DNA from: Lolium rigidum
Lineage: Eukaryota; Streptophyta; Magnoliopsida; Poales; Poaceae
Length of the DNA: 64,000 nucleotides
NCBI RefSeq assembly: GCF_022539505.1
Contig: NC_061510.1
Coordinates: 222,602,043-222,666,042 of the forward strand
Reading direction: 5' to 3'
Part shown: piece by piece, positions 10,804 to 20,540 of the stretch
Layout of the letters: every line of letters begins with the position of its first letter
Numbering within the stretch: the stretch's first letter is position 1
Made by a program: the position numbers and the translations under genes
The notes under the pieces: generated by a model
Told to the model about the DNA's origin: nothing
The model's database searches: none
What the model saw: the letters and a program-made list of their open reading frames with translations, nothing else

Positions 10804-11855
10804 TAGGAACCCATTCCGTTAGCCCCTACTTGGCAGGTTAGAGGCCTCTTTCTCTGGGTCAGCGCCACCTTAACACCTCGTCGTCGCTTGGCCGCAGGTG
10901 CAGGGTCGACTCCCTCTGTGCCAGACCCTTCTGGCATGGAGGGAGCCACGGGAGTGGACGGATCCTTCTTCAGAGCAGCCTCTTCTTTCTCTCGGGCAGC
11001 GTCTGTTTCAATCTTGTGGCGGGCAAGTGCAAGCTCCGCTTGCGCCAACTCCTTAGCACGAATCAAGGAGATAGCCTCCAGAGGGGAGCCCGAGGAAGAA
11101 GGAAACACAACACAACTATCCTTCGCAACCGAAAGGAGGTGATCGACAGGAGGAACTTGTAAGATAGCAAAATCAGAAATGGATTTGGAGCTGTGGTTAC
11201 TTGGGTCTTTGTCAGCAGCAGCACGAATGGCCCTCTCTATGACCGATCCCTCCGTCAGCCCTTGGGCACGGGCGCTCTTCCGCGCCGCCTCCACCGCGGA
11301 TGCCCTGCTCCGAGGCGCCCGAGCAACTGAGGCTGCAAGCTCCGGAACGACCAGACCTTCTTGAAGATCGGGGCCCAGCAGGTCCTTCTGTTTCGAGCCA
11401 GATTCGTCGGAGAACTCAAGGTGAGAGACGACAGCGGCGACGGACGAGCTAAGGATTTTGGAAGGCCTATCCTGATTACTCTTGCTCCTTCTCTCCCTGT
11501 TCCTAAAGGTGCTAGAGTCATCCTTTGCCGGTTCGGGGCTCACCCAACCCACTTCCTCCTTCTCTAAGTCGCTCAAGCACATGGCCTTTCCTGGGGTGAT
11601 GTAGCTTTGACTAGACTTGTGAACGCCCCCAGGCGAGCACAGCTCCGTGGCAGACCGTGAGATTGGTGGTTGGTCACTTTCTTGGATGGAATCCACATCA
11701 GAAGGTTGTTCCTTGGTCAGGGGAGCGATGATCTTGGCCAACTGTTGAAAAATGTCCCCCCTTCAGTCAGATTGGAGCCATACTGCGAAAAGGCAGTGTC
11801 TGGGAGGAGCTTGGACGCTCCAGGTATGATCGCTGCAGCTTCTTTCTCAGACAGG
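10803..11855 (-). pseudogene. LINE-1 ORF1 C-terminal part
   Basis: An open frame of over 310 codons upstream of ORF2, ending in TAA that overlaps the ORF2 ATG by one base (TAATG, 10805-10801), the usual arrangement in plant LINEs. The product is a basic, serine- and alanine-rich nucleic-acid-binding-type protein ending in a lysine/arginine cluster (AAKRRRGVKVALTQRKR). Upstream of about 11741 the frame shifts by one at a run of six G. It continues, in that shifted frame, to the CACTA-2 insertion at 11855 and resumes at 16451. The conserved N-terminal RNA-binding and zinc-knuckle parts are not seen. Confidence 0.7.
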
Positions 11856-11894
11856 CACTAGTAGGAAAACCCTTATAGGCGAAGCTTAGTTCTG

Positions 11895-12175
11895 TGGCGC
11901 ACCGTTTTGAGTGCGCCACAGAAACTTATTTTGTGGCGCACAAAGCTCGGTGCGCCACAGAAATAGCTAATTTTGTGGCGCAGCAGCCGACCATGCGCCA
12001 CAAAAACTTGGCGGGCCCCACAACTCTGTCACCCCCAATTATCGGTGTACGTATTTACGTGGCGCACGCGGTGCGCTGCGCCACGAAATTACTGTTTCGT
12101 GGCGCACTTGCTTTGGTGCGCCACGGAAGTAGTTGATTCTGTGGCGCACTTGTTCCGGTGCGCCACGGAACTAAG
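11895..12175. repeat. Left subterminal repeat array of CACTA-2
   Basis: About twelve copies of GTGGCGCA or its complement TGCGCCAC, mostly in facing pairs about 10-20 bp apart, flanked by TTCTGT / ACAGAA words. Such clusters are the transposase-binding part of CACTA ends. Confidence 0.85.
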
Positions 12176-13995
12176 GGAACTTAGCTATATCATCCCGTGC
12201 CCTCCCCCGCCCACGCCTGTTCACCTCCGATCCGTACCGCGCGCCTCCCCCTCTCCCCTCTCTCACCGCGCGCCGCCATGGTCGGCGCCATCGCCGTCCG
12301 CCGTCGCCGCCGCCTTCCTACGCGAGGGCCGCCTGCCGCCACGCTCCTCCCATCCCCGCCACCTGCAGCACAAGCTGCCGCTACGGCGAGGAGGGGCCGC
12401 CGCGAGGAGGGGCCGCCGTCGCGTCAAGGTGGAGGAGCCGCCGCGACCTCCACCCTTGCCGTCGTCGTCGGTGAGTTCCTCCACAGCTGTTGTTGTCGTC
12501 GGTGAGCTCCCTCCCTCTTCCTCCCCTCCCCTCCCTCTTCCTCCCCCGCGCGAGCACAACGTGCTCGACGAAATGCTCGCTCTGGATGTATTGCTGCTGT
12601 TGCTCTGGATGCATTGCCCCTAATCGTTTTGCTTCATATGGTGTTCATATGCATTGCTGCTGCTGCTAGTGATGCTTATTGGAGTGTTCTATATGTTGTT
12701 CTGAACTCCGTACAATGTGACAATGAAATTGTTCCGAACCGTACCTGTATATGGTGTTCATATGCATTGCTGCTGCTGCTAGTGATGCTTATAGAAAGAT
12801 GTGACAATGAAATTGTCTATGCTTATAGAAATTGGAGTGTTCTATATGCTTATAGAAATTGTCTATGCCTCTCGCCTCTGCCTCTCGTACTTGTTCTATA
12901 AATCCTTGTCCGAACCTGTACAAGGTAATGAAGACTTGCTCACTTGGTATTGCTTGCTAGTTGGACATTTGGTTGGTTTTGATGCTACTGGTTCATTTAA
13001 ATGCATGAAATGCTACTATGGTATGCTACTGTGGTATCCTTGTGAAGAAAATGATGGATTCTTGTGAGCTTATGGTATGCTACTATGCTACTGTGGTATC
13101 CTGGTTGCCTCCTTAATTGATGCCCTATGATCCAAATTACTATATTATTGGATTGAGTGTTATGGCTACTGCTTGTTTGCTCTCCAAATTACCAAGTGAT
13201 GAATATATAATCCCTTTGGAGCATCTGCCCCATGCTATATATGTGTATTTGACCATGCTTATGATGGATTTCTTTTAAGGACTCTAGCTAGATTAGAGGG
13301 GAAAAGTTGCTTGCTTTGTTGCCTATGATAATGGATCATCAAATGTTTCCCTTTGTCCCTGGTTGCCTCCTTAATTGATGCCTTATGATCCAAATGACCC
13401 AAGTCTTGCATGATCCCATTTGTCCCTAATGTTGCTTAAGATGAATAAATTCCCTCTAATCACCATTTGGAGATCAAGACTAGTTCTTGATTTCCATTAG
13501 CTAGACTCCAATATTAAAAATTTCTCCCAAATATGGAGACAAACATTTTAACATTACCCCAATTGATGCCTTTGTCCCTGGTTGCCTCCTTAATTGATGC
13601 CTTATGATCTATTTCTTGTTGGCTTTGATGAAAATAGAGATATCCACAGTAGGGGATCATGTAAATGAATGCCATCTGTGGTATCCTTTGAAGAAAAAGG
13701 ACTGTTTCGATGGTTTTAAAAGGCTAGGTGGTGCTAGGTGATTAAGTTGGCTACCAAGACTTGTCTCATCCGGTTAGCTGGGATATGCTATGTGTTGTTG
13801 CTTGTTTAGGCATATCTATCACTTACTTGGATTTACTTGGTTCTTGATTGGCCTCTCTTTTGCCAGCATCACTTGTTCTATATACCAAGTGATGAATAAT
13901 CCCTTTGGAGCATCTCGCTCCATGCATGCTATGTGTGTTTGTGCATCTTGACTTATGTCACCATGGTTGCTGGTTTGGTGGTGTTTTTGTACTTG

Positions 13996-15870
13996 TCGAT
14001 GATTAGATGGTTGGTCGATCACTCGTACACTCGGGGGTGGAGCAAGTGAGGCTTGGTGTGATGGCACAAATATCAATATCTTGTGCATCCTACCTGGCCT
14101 CACTTACTCCATCCCTGGATGTTAATATTTGTTTCGACCAACAAAGTATGAGGCATTCCATTTAGTTGATACCACTTGGCTCTTTCTTCCATTTTAGTGC
14201 CGATGATTAGAATGTTCGGTCAATCTGTACACTCCGGGTGTCGCTAGTGAGCCTGGTGTGATGGCACAAATATCAATCTCTTGTGCATCCTACCTGGCCT
14301 CACTAACGCCATCCCGGGATGTTCATATTTGTTTCGACCAACAAAGTATGAGGCATTCCATTTAGTTCATACTAGCTACTTCTTAATTGCATTGGCCTTT
14401 CTTCCATTTTAGTGCCGATGATTAGAATGTTTGGTCACCTATACGCCGCAATATACTTTGTAGACGAGCCCCCTATCCCTGGCCGCCGTTCCGTGAACGA
14501 GTCCTTGATGAGACAACAACGCCGACATGCCTCTCCGGCGCAGCACCACTTTTCTTCTCTCGCCGTCCAGTACGTGAACGAGTCCTTAATGCCAAGACGG
14601 TGCCAGCCTCCCTAGCATCATGCCGACCCTTGTTGTCGCGCTTCAGGCCGTGTCGATCGTGCGCCCTGCACTCTTCGCCTTCTTGCCCGGTGAACGAATA
14701 GACTAATCGTTGGAATAAGGAAGCCGATGACGGCCGATCGCAATTTAATCTTGCGACCGGCTGTCATCGGTTTCCTTATTCCAACGATCAGCCTATTGGT
14801 TCACCGGGCAAGAAGGCGAACAATGCGAGGCGCGGGACACACGGCTTGAAGCGCGGCAACACGGCCCGGCATAATACTGGGCAGGCCGGCACGGTCTTTG
14901 CATCAAGGACTCGTTCACTGGACAGCGAGGGACTGGCGTGGTTCTGCGCCGGAGATGCAGATCGGCGTTGTTGTGTCGTCAAGCACCCGTTGACGGAACG
15001 CCGACCGGGGAAAGGGGGCCCTTCTGCAAAGTATTTGTGTTGACCAACAATGTATGAGGCACATATTCTATTTTGTCATTCCATTTGCTTTGAGATTTTC
15101 AAAATGCCGATGATTAAAATGTTTGGTCACCGTACACTCGGGGTGGCGTAAGTGAGCCTGGTAAGATAGCACAAATATCAATCTCTTGTGCATCCTACCC
15201 GGCCTCGCTTACACCATCCCTAAATGTTAATATTTGTGTTGACCAACAATGTATGAGGCACTTATTCCATTTTGTCATTCCATTTGCTTTGAGATTTTCA
15301 AAATGCCGATGATTAAAATGCTTGGTCACCGTACACTCGGGGGCGGTGTTAGTGAGCCTCGTGTGATTGCACAAATATCAATCTCTTGTGCATCCTACCT
15401 GGCTCGCTAACTCCGTCCCGGAATGTTAATATTTGTTTCGACCAACAAAGTATGAGGCCCTTGTCATTCCATTTGCTTTGGTATTTTCAAAATGCCGATG
15501 ATTAAAATGTTGGTCACCGTACACTTGGGGGTGGCGTAAGTGAGCCTGGTAAGATAGCACAAATATCAATCTCTTGTGCATCGGACTTGGTCTCACTTAC
15601 ACCATCCCTAAATGTTAATATTTGTGTTGACCAACAATATATGAGGCACTTATTCCATTTTGTCATTCCATTTGCTTTGACATTTTCAAAATGCCGATGA
15701 TTAAAATGTTTGGTCACCGTACACTCGGGGGCGGCGTAAGTGAGTCTGGTAAGATAGCACAAATATCAATCTCTTGTGCATCGGACTTGGTCTCACTTAC
15801 ACCGTCCCTGAATGTTAATATTTGTGTTGACCAACAATGTATGAGGCATTTATTCCATTTCTCTTGTGCA
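13996..15870. repeat. Tandem array of about 195-bp hairpin-forming units in CACTA-2
   Basis: Units start at CCGATGATTA near 13998, 14204, 14415, 15106, 15304, 15494 and 15691, spaced 189-212 bp apart where uninterrupted. Each carries an internal imperfect palindrome: TAAGTGAGCCTGGTAAGATA ... CACAA, an 11-base spacer, then TTGTG ... and its inverse, with arms of roughly 27-40 bp. The third unit is interrupted by the foldback at 14453-15034. The array has no coding frame; short ORFs through it are repeats of the same shadow. Confidence 0.85.
14453..15034. repeat. Long foldback (inverted repeat, arms about 285-291 bp, 7-nt loop)
   Basis: Arms 14453-14743 and 14751-15034 are inverse complements over nearly their whole length. 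The tips are ATACTTTG and CAAAGTAT. The apex is CCGATGAC ... TCGCAA against TTGCGACCGG ... ATCGG with a TTTAATC loop. The divergence between arms looks like 15-20 percent by eye. It resembles a foldback MITE, or a hairpin-RNA source if transcribed. It lies inside the third unit of the tandem array, and part of that unit is missing. Confidence 0.85.
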
Positions 15871-16242
15871 TCGGACTTGTTGGTCTCACTTTCTTCCATT
15901 TTCATCATAGTAGGAACTGGATGAAGGACCCCGATGCAAGCGAGCCTGGTGGGTAGAGATGACGGAGCAAAGGAGGAACCGGATGAAGACTACTTTGTAT
16001 CTCGAAATTGTGAATTTTGTATGAATTAAGAGTTGTATGCAAAACATTTGACACTTGCCACTATATATGTATCTCGATCGGGCTCTAAGTAATGTGATGA
16101 TGATGTCTATGTTATATCTGTGCAATGTACATGATATTTATATTATATCTGAATGTTGCTGTATATAACCTGTGTATCTGTGTATCTGTATTGCTGTCTA
16201 TGTATAGCAGGCAGCACAAAATCGTGTATAATACAAGCAAAT

Positions 16243-16435
16243 TCTGTGGCGCACTAAAAACCAATTCTGTGGCGCACGCTTTTCTGTGGCGCACCTAAGA
16301 ACACGTGCGCCACAGAAACCTTAATTCTGTGGCGCATGAGCAGGTGCGCCACAGAAACCTTATTTTTGTGGCGACGTTTCTGTGGCGCACCTCCCATGCG
16401 CCACAGAATCCATTTTTCGTGCGCCACTGATGAGG
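16243..16435. repeat. Right subterminal repeat array of CACTA-2
   Basis: About ten copies of CTGTGGCGCAC or its complement GTGCGCCACAGAA before the right terminus, mirroring 11895-12175. Confidence 0.85.
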
Positions 16436-16450
16436 CTTTTCCTACTAGTG

Positions 16451-16622
16451 AGGCTTACTGATTTCCTGCCGGGTCCGCTGGCCTTCCCCTGTTTCTGCAA
16501 GCCTTGGCTCTTTGGGTCTTTGCTGTTGTGCCGGCCTCGGCGACCGTCCCAGCGGTCAACATCCGAGTCGGCCGCTTCTTCGTCGTCATCATCAAGTGCA
16601 GGTTTGGGAGGTGGCGCAACCT
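16451..16622 (-). pseudogene. LINE-1 ORF1 fragment upstream of CACTA-2
   Basis: On the minus strand a frame of about 57 codons (from VAPPPKPAL to GPGRKSVS) runs directly up to the CACTA and continues at 11855 with LSEKEAAAIIPGASKLL, so the two pieces were one ORF. It contains an acidic cluster then a basic stretch. A stop (TAG) lies immediately upstream at about 16620. The 5' part of the LINE is either truncated here or too decayed to recognise. Confidence 0.65.
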
Positions 16623-18717
16623 ACTGTTTTGAGAAATAACAGTACTGACAATTCAACTTCTCGCAAAAGAAGAAGGATTGACATTGGTCTGAAAAATTGA
16701 TGGCGTGGTTCAAATTGCAACAAGAACATCACTTATCGAGCTCAATAATGCATGAATGTTATTAACATAGTTGCATTCTCTTTTAACCAGAATTTAATTG
16801 CCTACATACCAGATTGTAGGTTAAATTGCCCTTCATATGGCAAGATGAATTGTTTTTCCTCCGGTACGTGTCATTTCTGCTTAGCCATTCAGTATCTTCG
16901 CCAGGAACCATATTTTCCTTGTTCCTTGTTTCATGCAATGTCTCCTGCTTAAAATTCAAGGCTAAGATGATTTAGTTATAGCAGAAAGATGAAACCAGTA
17001 AGTCATATATTCTGCAAGTACAAAATGTGGTGCATGAAATTATTTATCAATGGTGTGTGTGCTCTGTAGTTGAGTGAGTAGTTGAGTGAGCACACCTAGA
17101 TGTGCCTCTTGGGGATGAAAACGTGGCCGAGCTTTCTTTTGAGATCGGCTTCACGACACTTCTTGAGCGGTTCATCTTTCTTTTGTCTATCTAGCTGCAG
17201 CATAACGCTCCCTAGTACGCTGTCTCTTTAGTTCCATCGGAGGAAGTATGAAGATGGCGTGCCCCTTGCTTGCTTTGCTGGGTGGCGCAGCAGCACTGAT
17301 TACAAGATGCTGAGCGTGGTAAGGACAGATTTGTACTGAAAAATAAAAATAAACATCAAGGTGCAAACTGCATAAGCAATCATACAAAAACTATGGTGAT
17401 ATATTTTTATTTTACACACCATAACTGAATCGAGCTGCAGTATGGACTTAGTCACCACTCCAGTAAGCTGACCAGATGGATGTCTTATAACCAAAAGTGG
17501 TGTCTCTATTTGTCACAAGTGAACTCTATAGGCTAAAAAACACTGAAGACAACTGACCATACAATGCCCGAACACCATTAGGACCAAGCTCATGAAATAA
17601 TTGAGTCAATTCATGGATATCATTTTGCTCGATTAATTTTCACATATTGTGCTTCAGTTAATGACTAAGGAGTTGTCCCATAAGCAACATTTCAACAACT
17701 GCTCTTATACTCTTATCTCTACAGATTGTATATGGTTATACTACGGATAGCATAGGCATACAGTATACATGTGGCTTCTTAAGAAACTGGAACAAAAAAC
17801 ATCACCTCAAATCCCGAACTTTCTAATGGTAATGTTGTTTATTCTGCAACAAGTCCTCTAGCATAAAAACAATGTCACGCATCTGGAATATCAAGAAAGA
17901 AAGAAATCAGAATCCTGTGTAAGTGCTACTTGTTTGTTAAAAAACTACCAAATTGAAAAGTGCAGTTTGCGCACCTTTCACTCTCCCTGATGCTCTCAAC
18001 ACAGGTTGCGATCTCCCCCTGATGGAGTAAAGCTGCATAGAGACCCTAGCAATGCTTTTAGGTTTACCCTTTATATGCTTGCAACATAAATCGCCCAGCC
18101 ATGCTTCAAGGGATTCTCTGATCCGGGACTTTACTTTGTTATGTGTTGATGGGAGACCCTGAAATCCTTGAAATTATGGGCTGGTGTGAGATCTCTGGAT
18201 TGTGATGTGTTGCTGGGAGATCTCTGAAATGCGTGGTCAGAGTTTACCTTTGGTGTAATTCATGTTTCCTTGATGGTGTGTAATTTTCTTTTCGGATTTT
18301 GCCCTGTAAATTCATGTTACATGTATCCCCGTTTGCCACACATGTAAGGTAACTACCAAAAATATCATCTCATGGTTTCCAAGGCATGTTACCAGATCAA
18401 ATATTTACACTCACAACTACAGATTTAACAACCTATCAGGAGTTAAAATCTGTTTCAAAACACTCAAAGTAGGGTATGATACTATAAAATAACCAGTGCC
18501 AAAGGAGATAACAATGTAAAAAAAAAACCTCAGCATATAGTGCAAACTCGATTTGAACTCAAAATGCATGATCATTGGCCACTAGTACGATAGGAGCATC
18601 GATCACAGAGTTACTAATAACATATCAGGCCATTCAATTCGATCAAAGCATACAGATAACTAATTCATACCACTGCTAATAATATAGTAGGGTTGCTCCG
18701 ATGTTGAAGCCGCTAGA
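16623..18717. other. Low-content DNA between LINE-1 and the hypothetical gene
   Basis: No recognisable element ends, domains or long frames. Two minus-strand stretches look weakly exon-like: about 18150-17950, an open frame containing ESLEAWLGDL, and about 17330-17185, containing LPPMELKRQRTRERYAAAR. Neither can be tied to a gene. Confidence 0.4.
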
Positions 18718-19458
18718 CTAATTGACCCACGAGTCCCAGAGCTTCTCCTCGTCGCTGTCCTCCTCCTCGTCGACCTCAATCTCGACGTAGCCATAGGTGT
18801 GATACCTCCTGACGAGGTCGTCCTGCCAGTCCCGGAGCGCCTGCAGATTCACCACAGCCATGGTCTTGGCTGCACGCATATCCTCTCGCCTCTCTGGAGT
18901 CAAAGTTGTGAGGCTGTCGATCAACTCGTGGTTGACGCGGAGAACAGGGCGTGGTTCCTTGGCCTTCGCGAGCACAAAGTCGATGGACGCTTGGCTCAAC
19001 CGCTCCTTCCTCGTTGCTCGCTTCTTCCCTGCCGCCGCCGCCTCCTTGGCATTGTGGCGCGCTACGGCCTCCCTCACCTCCTTGTACCTGCTCTTAGCCG
19101 CAGCAGCCCAGGACTTGTCGGAGGCTGCCATCGCTGCCGCCTTCCAGTCGCTCGCCGGCGCCGGAGCCTCGGCCTTCTCGCACTCTTTGGACGGAACAGC
19201 ATTGATGCAGCTCGCCGCCTCCACATGATTGTTCTTGTTGCCCGGTCCGGTCATCGCCACCATCTTGCCGATCAAAGGGTTTGTGTGGGGAGAGCGCAGG
19301 ATCGAGGGTATGTGTATAGGCACCCAACCGTAGATAACCTTCGAGTCGGATACCATCTCCGTGACCGACCCCGATTCCCCCATCGCGGCCGGGCTTTTCT
19401 TAGACTCGTCACTCCTTTTGACTACAAAATCGTCTCTCTCTTTTGTGTTAAACGGCAT
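18718..19458 (-). CDS. Hypothetical protein, 246 aa
   Basis: The only substantial frame here not inside a recognisable transposon. ATG at 19458, stop TAG at 18720-18718, no introns needed. The N-terminal third is polar and serine-rich with a short hydrophobic patch (YGWVPIHIPSIL). The middle (about residues 85-150) is alanine/lysine/arginine-rich and probably helical, with GKKRATRKER as a possible nuclear-localisation signal. The C-terminus has a helical stretch and ends in a strongly acidic tail (VDEEEDSDEEK). I recognise no domain. Coding GC is higher than the AT-rich flanks. A 24-bp direct repeat spans the start codon and duplicates it. It may be a small nuclear grass-specific protein, a captured gene, or the ORF of an unrecognised transposon. 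The plus-strand frame at 18799-19473 is an antisense shadow. Confidence 0.5.
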   Translation of the reverse strand: MPFNTKERDDFVVKRSDESKKSPAAMGESGSVTEMVSDSKVIYGWVPIHIPSILRSPHTNPLIGKMVAMTGPGNKNNHVEAASCINAVPSKECEKAEAPAPASDWKAAAMAASDKSWAAAAKSRYKEVREAVARHNAKEAAAAGKKRATRKERLSQASIDFVLAKAKEPRPVLRVNHELIDSLTTLTPERREDMRAAKTMAVVNLQALRDWQDDLVRRYHTYGYVEIEVDEEEDSDEEKLWDSWVN

Positions 19459-19501
19459 CAAGCAGTTTTATAAGCACGGCATCAAGAAGTTTTACAAGCA
19501 C
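19454..19501. repeat. Two tandem 24-bp repeats at the start of the hypothetical gene
   Basis: GGCATCAAG (C/A) AGTTTTA (T/C) AAGCAC occurs at 19454-19477 and 19478-19501 with two differences. On the minus strand each copy holds an ATG, so the duplication creates an upstream start followed by a four-codon frame ending in TAA just before the main ATG. Confidence 0.85.
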
Positions 19502-19940
19502 TCCCACCACGTACTCAAGATCGATCATACCCGGATTAAGTTCGGCCTTACATCACACATACACATACGCATATGCAAGGATAAGGTCATCTCCAACGGA
19601 GAGATCCATAATTGCGTCCGTTTGGGTAAAAACAGTATCCACCAGGGAAAACCATACCCAAAAAATCATCCACGTAATGTTCAGGTTGATCCAAAACGAT
19701 CCAAATTTGAGAAGCTTTTGCGTGGCCACGGACAGACGAGTACAAGCGTTGACGCCCCTTTCTATCCTTCAGCGTCCAGGCATGGCCCATTTGACAGAGA
19801 GACAAAGACAACCATACCATTCTCTCTCCTCTCTCCCTCTCTAACTTCTATTTTCCATGGAGGCTCCCATGGCTACCGCGGGAGGGCTCGCCTGGCGGAG
19901 TGCGCCATCGCCCTCGCATGGAGGCCCCTGTCGCTCTATG

Positions 19941-20162
19941 CTAGTATTTCATCCTTGCCGGAGTTCGCTGCCGCCGAAACGAGCTCCACGACGGCCGGCC
20001 ACTACATCGACCTCGTGCACGTCGGCCGCGAGCACGAGCGCCGCCTCTGTAGTGCTCGCAGAAGGCGCCGCCGCCGCAGGTGGTGCAGACGCGGTCCACG
20101 ACGCACGCCTTGGAGAAGTTCGCCAAGACGTCGGCCGCCCCGTGCCTCGCCACGGCGCCGGT
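19941..20162 (-). pseudogene. Cysteine-containing reading frame in H1 (possible captured exon)
   Basis: A minus-strand frame containing VARHGAADVLANFSKACVV and, further on, CTTCGGGAFCEH, a C-x2-C-x5-C-x2-H zinc-ligand-like arrangement. It has no ATG of its own outside the Copia LTR, and the Copia insertion at 20163 removes its upstream continuation. The frame may be a piece of a host gene carried by the element. I cannot name the donor. Confidence 0.3.
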
Positions 20163-20499
20163 TGTTGTATTGTGATCCAAATTCACATACTAAAGGGATG
20201 CTAACTTCTGACGAGCGGAGCGAGGCCCGTCGTCAGAGGCTTGGGCCGAAGCGTAGCGGTACGGTACGGATCATTGGCACCACCTATATATACATCTCGT
20301 AAGCCGTCGGCTAGGGTTTATCAGATTATAAGATAACCCATTGTGTTTGTAAACACTCCCCAATATAGTGAAGTTTTGCTGGCTGGCGCCCGTGGTTTTT
20401 CCCTCTTCTGTGTTGGAAGGGGTTTTCCACGTTAAATCTTGTGTCTCCGCTGCGTTTACCTTTATCGTTCTTCGTTATTTGCTTATCGCTTTTATAACA
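20163..20499 (+). repeat. 5' LTR of Copia C1
   Basis: Starts TGTTGTATTGTGATCC and ends TTATAACA. It is followed by A then the primer site. Contains a TATATATA box at 20285-20292. Confidence 0.95.
20285..20292 (+). promoter_or_regulatory. TATA box of Copia C1 5' LTR
   Basis: TATATATA in a CACCTATATATACATC context, about 215 bp before the LTR end; the 3' LTR has the same box near 24795. Confidence 0.6.
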
Positions 20500-20501
20500 A
20501 G

Positions 20502-20514
20502 TGGTATCATAGCC
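20502..20514 (+). other. Primer-binding site of Copia C1
   Basis: TGGTATCATAGCC, one variant base from the common plant Copia site complementary to initiator tRNA-Met (TGGTATCAGAGC), 2 bp after the LTR. Confidence 0.85.
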
Positions 20515-20540
20515 CGTGTTTCAATCTAGGGTTTTACGAC

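Larger units (their letters stand above)
11856..16450. mobile_element. CACTA-type DNA transposon 2 (non-autonomous)
   Basis: The ends are CACTAGTAGGAAAA (11856) and TTTTCCTACTAGTG (16450), a perfect 14-bp terminal inverted repeat. It is flanked by an exact 3-bp target duplication AGG (11853-11855 and 16451-16453), as expected of CACTA elements. Subterminal arrays of GTGGCGCAC and its inverse GTGCGCCAC occupy both ends. The interior has no transposase frame: a GC-rich block (about 12190-12570), AT-rich spacer with short dispersed direct repeats (for example GGTTGCCTCCTTAATTGATG at about 13108, 13362 and 13579), a long tandem array and a foldback. It interrupts LINE-1 ORF1. Confidence 0.93.
9888..16622 (-). 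mobile_element. LINE-1 (plant L1-type), ORF1 and 5' part of ORF2, split by CACTA-2
   Basis: Minus-strand non-LTR retrotransposon. From 5' to 3': end of ORF1 (16622-16451, then 11855-10803) and start of ORF2 with the endonuclease domain (10803-9888). It is broken at 9888 by element A; the RT half should lie beyond A's other end, left of the window. The CACTA at 11856-16450 interrupts ORF1 with a 3-bp duplication AGG. Several frameshifts mark it as dead. Confidence 0.85.

Noticed and set aside
12197..12623. Overlapping frames in the GC-rich block of CACTA-2
   Set aside because: Low-complexity frames on both strands without a motif.
13996..15870. Regular repeats as a CRISPR-like array
   Set aside because: Units are 189-212 bp, themselves similar throughout, without unique spacers, inside a plant CACTA transposon.
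18799..19473. 224-codon plus-strand frame opposite the hypothetical gene
   Set aside because: Arginine/leucine-rich composition typical of antisense of an alanine/lysine/glutamate-rich frame; the minus frame has the better start and composition, though neither is proven.
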